Under the pieces are notes generated by a model, which saw only the letters and a list, made by a program, of their open reading frames with translations, did not search any database and had not been told where the DNA came from. Positions 10,991 through 22,064 of a DNA stretch of 64,000 nt are shown one piece after another. The stretch is from positions 653,997,717 through 654,061,716 of the forward strand of contig NC_090446.1 of the NCBI RefSeq assembly GCF_031143425.1. The letters are read 5' to 3'. Within the stretch, counting starts at the first letter, position 1, and each line of letters starts with the position of its first letter. The translations under genes were made by a program, and so were the position numbers. Source of the stretch: Pleurodeles waltl. Its lineage: Eukaryota; Chordata; Amphibia; Caudata; Salamandridae.

Positions 10991-12261
10991 GGAGAAACAT
11001 TGCTGACCTGTTCCTACCATTGGTTGCATATTTATATTGAAATACTTTAAACCATTATAGTATCATAAATGTATCTGCGGCAGGCATGCAATAAACCAGG
11101 TGGGTTAAGTAGCAAGCTCTGGGAAGTAAATGTTATAGTAACAAAATGTGTGAACACTTATTGAGATACCACTCAAAACCCTACTAAATCCTTATGAAAT
11201 ATCCATCAGCACCCATACAGCATCTTTTCTTGTCATTCTACTATTTTGCAATGTCTACATGCATTGTGCACTTGGTCGTATACCATGTGTGTTCTGTTCA
11301 GTCATTTTGAGTGATACAGTTTTGCTAACCAGTGCCCTGGACTGCATGCCCCATATGTTTTGGTGCCTTGTGACAAGACTAACACAGACTGTCCCTGCGT
11401 TCTCTGGCAGTAGCTGAGTCTGGCAAATGAGGATTACACCATATAGGAAAGGAGGGTCAAAATTGGAAGCAACAAGGAAAAGGAGTTGGGGAGAGTAAAC
11501 AGGAAGAGAGTAGGAAGAAAAAAGAAGGGCCAAAGGAAAAGGAGAAGTAAACAATAGTAAAAACTAAGCAGAAGAAAGATTAGAAGAATTCATGGTTACA
11601 GAAAGGATGAACGGCAGGTAGAGTGAGGGGAAAAAGAAATGGGGAAAAGGCATTATGTGATTAAAAGTATATTAAAAGTATATTGCAAAATGCCCATTTT
11701 CCTGCATTTTTTCAGTAGTTGGGCTTGCTCTCTGCACTCTATCTCTCTCACAGAATGGGGGCTGTAGCAAGATAGGGGCTCGGGTGATTTAATTTCCCTG
11801 TCAAATGGCTGTCAAATATATGGCAGGAAGATTACTCGTTTTCTAGTCCAAGCATCTGACAGCAATAGGGTGTCCGCATTGTCAGCCGGAATCTTCCTTC
11901 AGGAATGCTCTGCTTAGGGAGGATGGGAGTAATGGTCAGAGAGCAGATGGAGGAGAATTAAGGAGCAGGGAAAAGCATAAAACATAGGTGCCTGGTCACA
12001 GGAAACCTTTGCAGTCCTGACCTTTCAATTGCCAAATAGTTGCTTTCTGGTTGTTATAGTTTTGGTTCAGTTCAATTGAACTAATTTGACTGATGCACCA
12101 GAAAACAGTTTGAAAATCCTAGACTATGTAAGTTGTGCACTGGTGACACAGCATCATGTGGTCACTCTTTTGGATGGTGAAGGAGATACGTAGGATCATG
12201 ACTGTTTTTTTAGACAAACTAACACTATAACAAAAGGCCAAACCATAGTTATTGAGTAAAT
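10991..12261. other. No gene seen; purine-rich tract
   Basis: About 11445-11650 is strongly A/G-biased on the plus strand (GGAAGAGAGTAGGAAGAAAA-like). A 14-bp direct duplication containing AAAAGTATATT sits at about 11663-11690. Otherwise nothing recognised; this should hold the lost 5' end of DIRS relic 2. Confidence 0.35.
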
Positions 12262-12913
12262 GGGACCCCGAAGAGGAGAAATACAGAGAAATGGAAGATG
12301 ATTATTTGACTGATCCTGGTCAGTCAGTAGATCCTAATGCAAAGTGTTCTTATCATCCCTTTGAGGTGCATTGAGATGACAACAGTGATGCGTGGCAGTA
12401 TGATTATGATCCTTATAATCAAACTACTCAGGCATCACAGGAAGCAATGATCCTGGTCCCTAAAGCCTTGGTCAGGTATTGACTACTTTTGCTCACTGAT
12501 TATTAGAAATGCTTCTTGGATTCAGCTAGGTCAGAACCTGAAAAATAACCTCCCAATCTGATGTTTCCACCTCACTGAAGGCCTCATATAAGACCAATCA
12601 CTCCACTCACTCCTATGTGCGTTCCTGTCATGCAAGACCCTTTAACTTCCTTGACACAGGATTCGCCTTTGGCAACTCTAATCCATCAGCTGCAGACGAT
12701 GCATACTCTCATGATGATCTGGAGGAAGATCATCGGCTGCAGGTCATGCTTCAATCTACTGGATCAGAATGGGATGATTATATTGCGCACATTTCCTATG
12801 TCACCCCTCCTACAGCAGATTCACTTCAAGAGAATAATGAAGGCTTTCACAATGTGATCGACAAACCATCTAAGAGATCCAAATTGCTTGTGCCAACATT
12901 TAAGAATGTGTGA
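12262..12913 (+). pseudogene. DIRS relic 2: gag N-terminal half
   Basis: A broken frame with acidic and aromatic words (YDYDPYNQTTQ near 12390) leads into a 98-codon open frame at 12617-12913. That frame has SEWDDYIAHISYVTPPTADS and then FHNVIDKPSKRSKLLVPT, a pattern I associate with salamander DIRS gag. The signal ends at about 12913. The rest of gag is present but on the opposite strand at 14106-14990. Confidence 0.6.
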
Positions 12914-13009
12914 GAAAGCCAATAAAGATGATACCAGTAATTGACCACATTTGGTCATAAGGCAGGAAGGTAAAAAATCCAGCCATACTAGCTTTGGAGA
13001 TTCCAAGAC

Positions 13010-14140
13010 TTGACAAGAAGCAAGGCAATATCACTCCTAAAAAAAGCCTTGACGAGCCGGACAATGACTGATCGTTCTTTTTGTAAGTGTTTGGCCTACA
13101 TGCTTAGATGCACTCCTGTCTCCTCAGATAAAAAGTCCTTGTGCAGAGTCATGTCCAGAAATGCTGATAAAATGGGATCTTTCTGAGGAGGAATAAAGAC
13201 TACTTGTCATTGTTTATAATAAGGTCAAGTCTGTCAGAGAGCAGTATAAGGTCTCTGTTAGATGCTTTCGTGGTACTGGGCAATTTCCTTTTACTAGCCC
13301 TTCGTCGAAACATGGGAACATTTGATGACCTTTCTTTCTTAGATGTGCCCCTACTGGAGCCATGCACTTTGTGAATATTCTCGGGGCTAACGTGAGAACA
13401 AAAGGAAGGACTATTGATAATGGAGAGCAGCAACTTCGAATCTCTGATGTCTCCAATGACTGGGATGTATTGGTATATGAACATTTCAATCTTGTATCTC
13501 TAGAGATTGTAATCCCCTTGCGGTAGTAGGAGGAGGGCTTTATGTGAAGTTACCATGCAAAATGTATGCATTTTGAGAAAATTGTTTCATTTCCATACGT
13601 TTAAAATCTGTCTCGACCTCCTGATTTTTGCTTTATGAGGAAGAAGAGAAAATAAAAACCTAAATTTTGCTGGGACTTGAGGACTTGCTCTTTCACCAAA
13701 TTCTGTAACATTGTGAGAGTCTCAGCTTGTCACAGGTGAAGAACTTGATGGGGACTTTTAGGTGGTGGTGTAAGTGGTGATTTCTGGATGAATTCCAGTG
13801 TGTGGTCGAGCATTATGAGGTCCAATATTATATTGGTCCACTGTTTGTAGCAAGACCAGAGCCTTCCTTCTACATGTATTTCTGTATTCCTTGTGACCGT
13901 TGCCTCCGCATTGTCAATCTCACCTTGAAGGCTCATTTCCTTTTGACTGATTTCCAGGTCTTGCTTGAGGGGCCTGTTTGTGACAGGATGCTGGTGACAC
14001 ATTGTACTGTTATATATAACCCTGGGAGTACAGCTGCTGAAACAACATGTAGCTATAAGGTTGTAAACCTCCTCTAAATAAAAAATATCTCCTTCAGTGG
14101 GCTCCTCAAAAGGGCTGAAGTTGACTTTTCTGAAGGACAC
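13010..14140 (-). pseudogene. DIRS relic 2: reverse transcriptase, inverted relative to flanks
   Basis: Read on the minus strand, the N-terminal RT words EGRLWSCYKQWTNIILDL and DHTLEFIQKSPLTPPP (13730-13860) precede a core with LPFVLTLAPRIFTKCMAPVG, HLRKKGHQMFPCFDEGL and NCPVPRKHLTETLYC (13214-13400). The catalytic YLDDW-type box reads CFDEG, so the second Asp is lost. Weak thumb-like sequence continues to about 13010. DIRS gag N-half and RNase H lie on the plus strand either side, so this block appears to have flipped inside the element. Confidence 0.7.
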
Positions 14141-14990
14141 CTAGAAATCTTGCTCTGTCCATGTCAGATTTAATAGATTGTAGAGATTCATTTACATGTT
14201 GTCCAAAGAGAGATTTTCCATGGTAGGGCATGTCTATAATCCTACTTTGAACCTCCGAAAAGAGGTGTAATGCACCCAACCTTGCCTGCGAAAGACAGCA
14301 GAACCAGCCAATCAGCCTGGATCCAGTAATTTTAATGCCCATTGTAGTATCAATGACTGCTTACGATGTTCTTCCCCCACCCCTCAAAGAGTATTGACTT
14401 TGCTTTAACCTACCTATCATCCAGTAGGTAGTTGACTGCATCTAACGGTCATACTGTCCAAAAATTGCAACTGTGTTGGGCACCCTGAGAGACGTTGCAG
14501 CATTTGCTGAAAACAGTTTAAAAATGTTGTTGAGCCTTCAGCCCCCGTTATTGGGTGGTACTGATCATAGAGAAATTGGGCTTCTTGATCTTCGTGGGGC
14601 CCCATGCATCATCGTCAAATCTACACGTGGTTGACCAGTGAGAGAAGTCTGAGTATGTTCAAGTGCCTTATATATCCCTTTAATCCCACATTGTTGCCTT
14701 CACATGAGACCTTTTCAAGAAGAGTTTGACAAACAGTAGCTACAAATAGAGGGATCGCTCCATGGCCTCATAAAGGTGATAAGCCGAATGAGAGAAGCCT
14801 TAACTTGATGGACACAAGACAAGAATACTGTTGTCTGATTGTCTTTTCTCCAGGAGATTGACCAATTTGTTATGGTGATGGATGCCTTCCACAATTCTAG
14901 CAACTCGCTATGAGAGACAAGTGGTAGCCCAGGGAAGCGCAAATAAATATCAATGTCCTTGAATTGAGAACCACAACATTGGGCCCGCAT
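14106..14990 (-). pseudogene. DIRS relic 2: gag C-terminal half, inverted
   Basis: Minus-strand frames carry the DIRS gag words AFEHTQTSLTGQP-like (near 14650), SLRVPNTVAIFGQYD (near 14460-14500), and IIDMPYHGKSLFGQHVNESL (14175-14235). They run directly into the RT N-terminus on the same strand. Several stops and frameshifts. The strand switch to plus-strand RNase H lies between about 14990 and 15005. Confidence 0.6.
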
Positions 14991-15004
14991 TTTTTTCTCC
15001 TAAG

Positions 15005-15605
15005 AATAAAAGACTCCTCATTATGGCTCCACATAGACAGCACAGGTTTGTCCTACATCAACAAGCAGGAAGGGGCATGTTCTTGTCTGCTTTCCAAGAA
15101 ATCACAAAATGTATGGTACTGGGCTTGTGAAAACATATTCAAATAAAGATCGAGCTTGTACCATGTATCACCTATTCCTGGGATGAGAAACTCAGCAGGG
15201 CACCAAAAGAGGGCCACAAATGGTGGTTGAACCACATCTGCAGGGGCAAACCAGATCTAGATTTATTCGCAATCAGTCTGAACTGAAAATGCTGATATCA
15301 CACCAGCAGGCATCGCCCTTTCCAAATCGTAAGGAATGCATTTTTAATCAAGTTGGTATAGAGTTATGCATAAACCTTTCCACTGCTTCCCGTGATTCTG
15401 AGGATCTTGACAAAAATGAGGATGGATCTGTGTCTGCTTGTCCTACTCACCAGAGGTGAGCCAAACAGTACTGCTTCACAGAGCTACTTCCCACATAGCA
15501 GCCCCAAATTGTGCTGTAGCTGTCATTGAATCTACTGTCTCAATTTAACAGAGAGATCCTTCAATCCTGGCCCAATGCTTGTTGAGCTTGTTTGCTTGGT
15601 GATCC
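15005..15605 (+). pseudogene. DIRS relic 2: RNase H and linker
   Basis: Plus-strand frames show LHIDSTGLSYINKQEGACSC near 15029 (RNase H DSTTxVAYINKQGG block). Next come IPGMRNSA near 15175 and KPDLDLFAISLN near 15248, then linker words NAFLIKLV near 15338 and FPLLPVILRILTKMR near 15380. Frames change repeatedly and stops are present. The MITE at 15658-16063 follows, and the recombinase resumes at 16132. Confidence 0.65.
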
Positions 15606-15657
15606 TAAATTCAACAAATTCCACCTCCTAGACATTTCAAAGGAGTACAGAGACTTT

Positions 15658-16063
15658 GGGGCGCATTTATCAAAAAGTATATGTGTGCAGCACACATAGA
15701 AAGAGGAAAAAGGAAAAAGGAAAACTCAAGCAGAAATAAACATAATTCACCTTGTTATGCCTCACCTAGAGAGGCGTAGCAGTTTTGGCACATTCCCAGG
15801 TCTACCACTTATGGTAAATCTGGGATTGTGTCAAAATCCAATGGTGTTGTGTGGGAACACCCATTCACCACCCATGGAACTCCTCCCTGGGGCTATGCAA
15901 CACAGTAATTTGTGCTGTGTTGCATTACTCTGGATTTATCAAGCCACTCAGGGCCACACAAGGTGGCCTTGGGTGGCTTGTGAAATTTCACTTTAAGGGT
16001 TAGATCACTTTTGATCCCATTGCGTGGTGCAAAAGCATTGCAACCTTTTAATAAATCTGCCCC
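15658..16063. mobile_element. 406-bp MITE with GGGGC terminal inverted repeats
   Basis: The left end GGGGCGCATTTATCAAAAAG pairs with the reverse complement of the right end, GGGGCAGATTTATTAAAAGG. No frame codes for a transposase. A clear target duplication was not found (flanks TTT and ATA). The TIR resembles that of the 2.9 kb fold-back element at 4019. It sits in the linker region of DIRS relic 2. Confidence 0.75.
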
Positions 16064-16131
16064 ATAATATCTAATGCTAGAGCAGTCTCAGCAGATAGGA
16101 ATTATACAGCAAACAGAAATGATTCTGTTCT

Positions 16132-16308
16132 GTGCCGACTTCTGACCATAGTTTGCATCCAGTGTCATCTTCTCCACAACTCGCATTACTGTACTTGCTG
16201 AATTTAGCAAGATCTGGCTTACGTCAGGCTTCAGTCAAAGTCCAGATAGCTGCTATTTCACACTTCAGAAGATCACTGAACCAGCGACTGCTTTTGTCTA
16301 ATGCACTG
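16132..16308 (+). pseudogene. DIRS relic 2: tyrosine recombinase, part 1
   Basis: An open frame reads LALLYLLNLARSGLRQASVK and VQIAAISHFRRSLNQRLLLS, the N-terminal helical region of DIRS recombinases. It is cut at 16308 by the Gmr1-like element and resumes at 26768 with LFNEFLKSLFRVFSPIRPPP. The insertion keeps CACTG on both sides, which confirms that the two parts were once contiguous. Confidence 0.8.
16304..16308. repeat. Target-site duplication CACTG, left
   Basis: CACTG directly precedes the TG of the left LTR and recurs at 26763-26767 after the CA of the right LTR. A 5-bp duplication is usual for Ty3/gypsy integration. Confidence 0.9.
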
Positions 16309-18995
16309 TGTAGGAAGTTGGCTCTGTATGTACTATTTCAAAGTAAGGAATAGAATGCACAGAGTCCAAGGGTTCCCCTTAGAGGTAAGATAGTGGCAAA
16401 AAGAGATAATACTAATGCTCTATTTTGTGGTAGTTTGGTCGAGCAGTAGGCTTATCAAAGGAGTAGTGTTAAGCATTTGTTGTACATACACACAGGCAAT
16501 AAATGAGGAACACACACTCAGAGACAATTCCGGGCCAATAGGTTTTTGTTATAGAAAAATATCTTTTCTTAGTTTATTTTAAGAACCACAGGTTCAAATT
16601 CTACATGTAATATCCCATTTGAAAGGTATTGCAGGTAAGTACTTTAGGAACTTTGAATAATCACAATAGCATATATACTTTTTACATAAAACACATTTAG
16701 CTGTTTTAAAAGTGGACACAGTGCAATTTTCACAGTTCCTAGGGGAGGTAAAGTAATGTTAGTTCTTGCAGGTAAGTAAACCACCTACGGGGTTCAAATT
16801 GGGGTCCAAGGTAGCCCACCGTTGGGGGTTCAGAGCAACCCCAAAGTTACCACACCAGCAGCTCAGGGCCGGTCAGGTGCAGAGTTCAAAGCGGTGCCCA
16901 AAACGCATAGGCTTCAATGGAGAGAAGGGGGTGCCCCGGTTCCAATCTGCCAGCAGGTAAGTACCCGCGTCTTCGGAGGGCAGACCAGGGGGGTTTTGTA
17001 GGGCACCGGGGGGGACACAAGTCCACACAGAAAGTACACCCTCAGAAGCACGGGGGCGGCCGGGTGCAGTGTGCAAACAAGCGTCGGGTTCTCAATAGAA
17101 TTCAATGGGAGACCAAGGGGTCTGTTCAGCGGTGCAGGCAGGCAAGGGGGGGGCTCCTCAGGGTAGCCACCACCTGGGCAAGGGAGAGGGCCTCCTGGGG
17201 GTCACTCCTGCACTGAAGTTCCGATCCTTCAGGTGCTGGGGGCTGCGGGTGCAGGGTCTTTTCCAGCCGTCGGGATTTTAGAGTCAGGCAGTCACGGTCA
17301 GGGGGAGCCTCGGGATTCCCTCTGCAGGCGTTGCTGTGGGGGCTCAGGGGGAAGAACTTCGGTTACTCACAGTCTCGGAGTCGCCGGAGGGTCCTCCCTG
17401 AGGTATTGGTTCTCCACCAGTCGAGTCGGGGACACCGGATGCAGTGTTGCAAGTCTCACGCTTCTTGCGGGGATTGCAGGGGTCTTTAAATCTGCTCCTC
17501 TGGATACAAAGTTGCAGTCTTTGTTGAACAGGGCCGCTGTTCTCGGGAGTTTCTTGGTCTCTTGGAAGCAGGTCAGTCCTCTGAGGATTCAGAGGTCGCT
17601 GGTCCTGGAGAAAGCGTCGCTGGAGCAGGTTTCTTTGGAAGGCACGAGACAGGCCGGTAGGACTGGGGCCAAAGCAGTTGGTGTCTTCTTTCTTCTTCTG
17701 CAGGGGTTTTCAGCTCAGCAGTCTTCTTCTTCTGTAAGTTGCAGGAATCTAAATTCTTAGGTTCAGGGGAGCCCTTAAATACTAAATTTAAGGGCGTGTT
17801 TAGGTCTGGGGGGTTAGTAGCCAATGGCTACTAGCCCTGAGGGTGGGTACACCCTCTTTGTGCCTCCTCCCAAGGGGAGGGGGTCACATTCCTATCCCTA
17901 TTGGGGGAATCCTCCATCTGCAAGATGGAGGATTTCTAAAAGTTAGAGTCACTTCAGCTCAGGACACCTTAGGGGCTGTCCTGACTGGCCAGTGACTCCT
18001 CCTTGTTATTCTCATTATCTCCTCCGGCCTTGCCGCCAAAAGTGAGGCCGTGGCCGGAGGGGGCGGGCAACTCCACTAGCTGGAGTGCCCTGCAGTGCTG
18101 GAACAAAGGGGGTAAGCCTTTGAGGCTCACCGCCAGGTGTTACAGCTCCTGCCTGGGGGAGGTGATAGCATCTCCATCCAGTGCAGGCTTTGTTACAGGC
18201 CACAGAGTGACAAAGGCACTCTCCCCATGTGGCCAGCAACATGTCTCGAGTGTGGCAGGCTGCTAGAACCAGTCAGCCTACACGGGTAGTTGGATTAGGT
18301 TTCAGGGGGCACCTCTAAGGTGCCCTCTGGGGTGTATTTTACAATAAAATGTACACTGGCATCAGTGTGCATTTATTGTGCTGAGAAGTTTGATACCAAA
18401 CGTCCCAGTTTTCAGTGTAACCATTATGGTGCTGTGGAGTCCGTGTTGGACAGACTCCCAGACCATATACTCTTATGGCTACCCTGCACTTACAATGTCT
18501 AAGGTTTGGCTTAGACATTGTAGGGGCACAGTGCTCATGCACTGGTGCCCTCACCTATGGTATAGTGCACCCTGCCTTAGGGCTGTAAGGCCTACTAGAG
18601 GGGTGACTTATCTATACTGCATAGGCAGTGTGAGGTTGGCATGGCACCCTGAGGGGAGTGCCATGTCGACTTACTCGTTTTGTCCTCATCAGCACACACA
18701 AGCTGGCAAGCAGTGTGTCTGTGCTGAGTGAGGGATCCCTAGGGTGGCATAAGATATGCTGCAGCCCTTAGAAACCTTCCCTGGCATCAGGGCCCTTGGT
18801 ACCAGAGGTACCAGTTACAAGGGACTTACCTGGATGCCAGGATGTGCCAATTGTGGAATCAAAAGTACAGGTTAGGGAAAGAACACTGGTGCTGGGGCCT
18901 GGTTAGCAGGCCTCAGCACACTTTCAATTCAAAACATAGCATCAGCAAAGGCAAAAAGTCAGGGGGTAACCATGCCAAGGAGGCATTTCCTTACA
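16309..18995 (-). repeat. 3' LTR of the Gmr1-like element (2687 bp)
   Basis: Nearly identical to 24077-26762. On the minus strand it begins TGTAAGGAAATGCC and ends CAACTTCCTACA, with TG...CA termini. At 2.7 kb it is unusually long for Ty3/gypsy. Its open frames (up to 175 codons at 17233-17760) lack recognisable motifs and are probably chance in GC-rich sequence. The start region shares words with two other LTRs in this window (43916-46820 and 57648-60421). Confidence 0.93.
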
Positions 18996-19015
18996 CAACC
19001 CCCCCCCCCCAAACG
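18996..19015 (-). promoter_or_regulatory. Polypurine tract of the Gmr1-like element
   Basis: On the minus strand GTTTGGGGGGGGGGGG then TTG immediately precedes the 3' LTR. The run of 12 G is in the position where plus-strand DNA synthesis is primed. Confidence 0.8.
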
Positions 19016-19028
19016 AAAGAGGATGAGA

Positions 19029-20474
19029 CTAACCTTTCCCAAGAGAGTCTTCATTTTCTAAGTGGAAGAACCTGGAAAGGCCATCTGCATTGGCATGGGC
19101 AGTCCCAGGTCTGTGTTCCACTATAAAGTCCATTCCCTGTAGGGAGATGGACCACCTCAACAGTTTTGGATTTTCACCTTTCATTTGCTTCAGCCATCTG
19201 AGAGGTCTGTGGTCAGTTTGAACTAGGAAGTGAGTACCAAAGAGGTATGGTCTCAGCTTCTTCAGGGACCAAACCACAGAAAAGGCCTCCCTCTCAATGG
19301 CACTCCAACGCTGCTCCCTGGGGAGTAACCTCCTGCTAATGAAAGCAACAGGCTGGTCAAGGCCATCATCATTTGTTTGGGACAAAACTGCCCCTATCCC
19401 ATGTTCAGAGGCATCTGTCTGCACAACGAACTGCTTGGAGTAATCTGGAGCTTTTAGAACTGGTGCTGTGCACATTGCTTGTTTCAGGGTGTCAAAGGCC
19501 TGTTGGCATTCTACAGTCCAGTTTACCTTCTTGGGCATTTTCTTGGAGGTGAGTTCTGTGAGGGCTGTCACAATGGATCCATATCCCTTCACAAACCTCC
19601 TATAGTACCCAGTCAAGCCAAGGAATGCCCTGACTTGAGTCTGGGTTTTTGGAGCTGCCCAGTCCAGAATAGTCTGGATCTTAGGCTGGAGTGGCTGAAC
19701 TTGGCCTCCACCTACAAGGTGTCCCAAGTAAACCACAGTTCCCTGCCCTATCTGGCATTTGGATGCCTTGATAGAGAGGCATGCAGATTGCAGAGCCTTC
19801 AAAACCTTCTTCAGGTGGACCAGGTGATCCTGCCAGTTGGAGCTAAAGACAGCAATATCATCAAGATAAGCTGCACTAAAGGACTCCAAACCAGCAAGGA
19901 CTTGATTCACCAACCTTTGGAAGGTGGCAGGGGCATTCTTTAAACCAAAGGGCATAACAGTAAACTGATAATGCCCATCAGGTGTGGAGAATGCTGTCTT
20001 TTCTTTTGCTCCAGGTGCCATTTTGATTTGCCAGTACCCTGCTGTTAAGTCAAAGGTACTTAAGAATTTGGCAGCACCTAATTTGTCTATCAGTTCATCA
20101 GCTCTAGGAATGGGATGGGCATCTGTCTTGGTGACAGAATTAAGTCCTCTGTAGTCCACACAAAACCTCATCTCTCTCTTTCCATCTTTGGTGTGAGGTT
20201 TGGGGACTAAGACCACTGGGCTAGCCCAGGGGCTGTCAGAGTGCTCAATTACTCCCAATTCCAGCATCTTGTGGACTTCCACCTTGATGCTTTCCTTAAC
20301 TTGATCAGACTGTCTGAATATTTTGTTTTTGACAGGCATGCTGTCTCCTGTGTCCACATCATGGGTACACAGGTGTGTCTGACCAGGGGTTAGGGAAAAG
20401 AGCTCAGCAAACTGTTGCAGGACCTTCCTACAGTCAGATTGCTGTTGGCCAGAGAGGGTGTCTGAATAGTTCAC
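19029..20474 (-). CDS. pol: Gmr1-like pol: reverse transcriptase and RNase H
   Basis: 481 codons. RT comes first: LELGVIEHSDSPWASPVVLV, FCVDYRGLNSVT, STFDLTAGYWQI and FTVMPFGLKNAPATFQRL, with the catalytic YLDD box at 19857-19868. Ty3/gypsy RNase H follows (QTDASEHGIGAVLSQ, IEREAFSVVWSLKKLRPYLF, TDHRPLRWL, DGLSR). It reverse-transcribes the element's RNA in cytoplasmic particles. The frame is the same as the integrase frame upstream; a single TGA at 20502-20504 separates them, so the real polyprotein starts further upstream and the first codon given here (GTG) is not a true start. The TGA could have arisen by C-to-T change at a CpG. No catalytic residue appears lost. Confidence 0.93.
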   Translation of the reverse strand: MNYSDTLSGQQQSDCRKVLQQFAELFSLTPGQTHLCTHDVDTGDSMPVKNKIFRQSDQVKESIKVEVHKMLELGVIEHSDSPWASPVVLVPKPHTKDGKREMRFCVDYRGLNSVTKTDAHPIPRADELIDKLGAAKFLSTFDLTAGYWQIKMAPGAKEKTAFSTPDGHYQFTVMPFGLKNAPATFQRLVNQVLAGLESFSAAYLDDIAVFSSNWQDHLVHLKKVLKALQSACLSIKASKCQIGQGTVVYLGHLVGGGQVQPLQPKIQTILDWAAPKTQTQVRAFLGLTGYYRRFVKGYGSIVTALTELTSKKMPKKVNWTVECQQAFDTLKQAMCTAPVLKAPDYSKQFVVQTDASEHGIGAVLSQTNDDGLDQPVAFISRRLLPREQRWSAIEREAFSVVWSLKKLRPYLFGTHFLVQTDHRPLRWLKQMKGENPKLLRWSISLQGMDFIVEHRPGTAHANADGLSRFFHLENEDSLGKG

Positions 20475-20501
20475 TCCATCTACTGAGCCATCATTAGGGT
20501 C

Positions 20502-22061
20502 TCATGACAGAAGATCAGGGAGAGGCTCACTCTCAGCTTCCTGATCCTCATCTGTTACCATTAACAGATTCACATCAGCCCTGTCATGGAAGAGCTTAAG
20601 GCGGTTCACATGGATCACCCTCTTGGGGCTCCTGCTTGTGCCCAGGTCCACCAGGTAGGTGACCTGACTCTTCCTCTCTAGCACTGGGTAAGGGCCACTC
20701 CATTTGTCCTGAAGTGCCCTAGGAGCCACAGGCTCCAGAACCCAGACTTTCTGCCCTGGTTGAAATTCAACCAGTGCAGCCTTTTGGTCATACCAAAACT
20801 TCTGGAGCTGTTGGCTGGCCTCAAGGTTTTTACTTGCCTTTTCCGTGTACTCTGCCATCCTTGAGCGAAGGCCAAGTACATAGTCCACTATGTCTTGTTT
20901 AGGCTCATGAAGAGGTCTCTCCCAGCCTTCTTTCACAAGAGCTAGTGGTCCCCTTACAGGGTGGCCAAACAGAAGTTCAAAGGGTGAGAATCCTACTCCC
21001 TTCTGAGGCACCTCTCTGTAAGCGAAGAACAGACATGGCAGGAGGACATCCCATCTCCTTTTGAGTTTTTCTGGGAGCCCCATGATTATGTCCTTTAATG
21101 TCTTGTTGAATCTCTCAACAAGGCCATTAGTTTGTGGATGATAGGGTGTAGTGAATTTATAAGTCATTCCACACTCATTCCACATGTGTTTCAGGTATGC
21201 TGACATGAAGTTGGTACCTCTGTCAGACACCACCTCCTTAGGGAAGCCCACTCTGGTAAAGATACCAATGAGGGCCTTGGCTACTGCAGGGGCAGTAGTC
21301 GACCTAAGGGGAATAGCTTCAGGATACCTAGTAGCATGATCCACTACTACTAGGATGTACATATTCCCTGAGGCTGTGGGAGGTTCAAGTGGACCCACTA
21401 TGTCCACACCCACTCTTTCAAAGGGGACCCCCACCACTGGAAGTGGAATGAGGGGGGCCTTTGGATGTCCACCTGTCTTACCACTGGCTTGACAGGTGGT
21501 ACAGGAGACACAAAACTCCTTAACTTTCTGGGACATATTGGGCCAGTAGAAGTGGTTGACTAGTCTCTCCCACGTCTTGGTTTGTCCCAAATGCCCAGCA
21601 AGGGGAATATCATGGGCTAAGGTCAGTATGAACTCTCTGAACTCCTGAGGCACTACCACTCTCCTAGTGGCACCAGGTTTGGGATCTCTTGCCTCAGTGT
21701 ACAGGAGCCCATCTTCCCAATAGACCCTATGTGTTCCAGTTTTCTTGCCATTGGACTCTTCAGCAGCTTGCTGCCTAAGGCCTTCAAGAGAGGGACAGGT
21801 TTCTTGCCCCTTACACAACTGCTCCCTTGAGGGTCCCCCTGGACCTAAGAGCTCAACCTGATAAGGTTCTAACTCCATAGGCTCAGTTCCCTCAGAGGGC
21901 AGAACTTCTTCCTGAGAAGAGAGGTTCTCTTTTTGTTGTTGTGTTGCAGCTGGTTTCCCAGCTGACTTTTCTTTTCTCTTGGTAGGCTGGGCCCTTTTTC
22001 CAGACTCCAGCTCTACTTTTTCACACTGAGCCTTGCACTGTGCCCTTGTCTTGACACACAC
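20502..22061 (-). CDS. pol: Gmr1-like pol: integrase, placed before RT
   Basis: 519 codons after the gag-PR stop, in the same frame. The first ~110 residues are acidic and low in complexity. Then come the HHCC zinc domain (HDIPLAGHLG...CVSCTTC) and the DDE core with D in GVDIVGP, D in SDRGTNF and E in GLVERFN (35 residues between the second D and E). A GPY/F-type C-terminal module follows (KWSGPYPVLERKS). It inserts the cDNA into the host genome. The frame ends at TGA 20502-20504; RT continues in register. The start is not a real ATG: expression probably needs readthrough of the TAA at 22065-22067 or another recoding step. Confidence 0.92.
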   Translation of the reverse strand: MCVKTRAQCKAQCEKVELESGKRAQPTKRKEKSAGKPAATQQQKENLSSQEEVLPSEGTEPMELEPYQVELLGPGGPSREQLCKGQETCPSLEGLRQQAAEESNGKKTGTHRVYWEDGLLYTEARDPKPGATRRVVVPQEFREFILTLAHDIPLAGHLGQTKTWERLVNHFYWPNMSQKVKEFCVSCTTCQASGKTGGHPKAPLIPLPVVGVPFERVGVDIVGPLEPPTASGNMYILVVVDHATRYPEAIPLRSTTAPAVAKALIGIFTRVGFPKEVVSDRGTNFMSAYLKHMWNECGMTYKFTTPYHPQTNGLVERFNKTLKDIIMGLPEKLKRRWDVLLPCLFFAYREVPQKGVGFSPFELLFGHPVRGPLALVKEGWERPLHEPKQDIVDYVLGLRSRMAEYTEKASKNLEASQQLQKFWYDQKAALVEFQPGQKVWVLEPVAPRALQDKWSGPYPVLERKSQVTYLVDLGTSRSPKRVIHVNRLKLFHDRADVNLLMVTDEDQEAESEPLPDLLS

Positions 22062-22064
22062 CAG

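Noticed and set aside
17233..17760. 175-codon open frame in the Gmr1-like LTR, with a shorter counterpart at 25125-25526
   Set aside because: The two LTR copies do not keep it the same length, and the composition is that of GC-rich LTR sequence; no motif.
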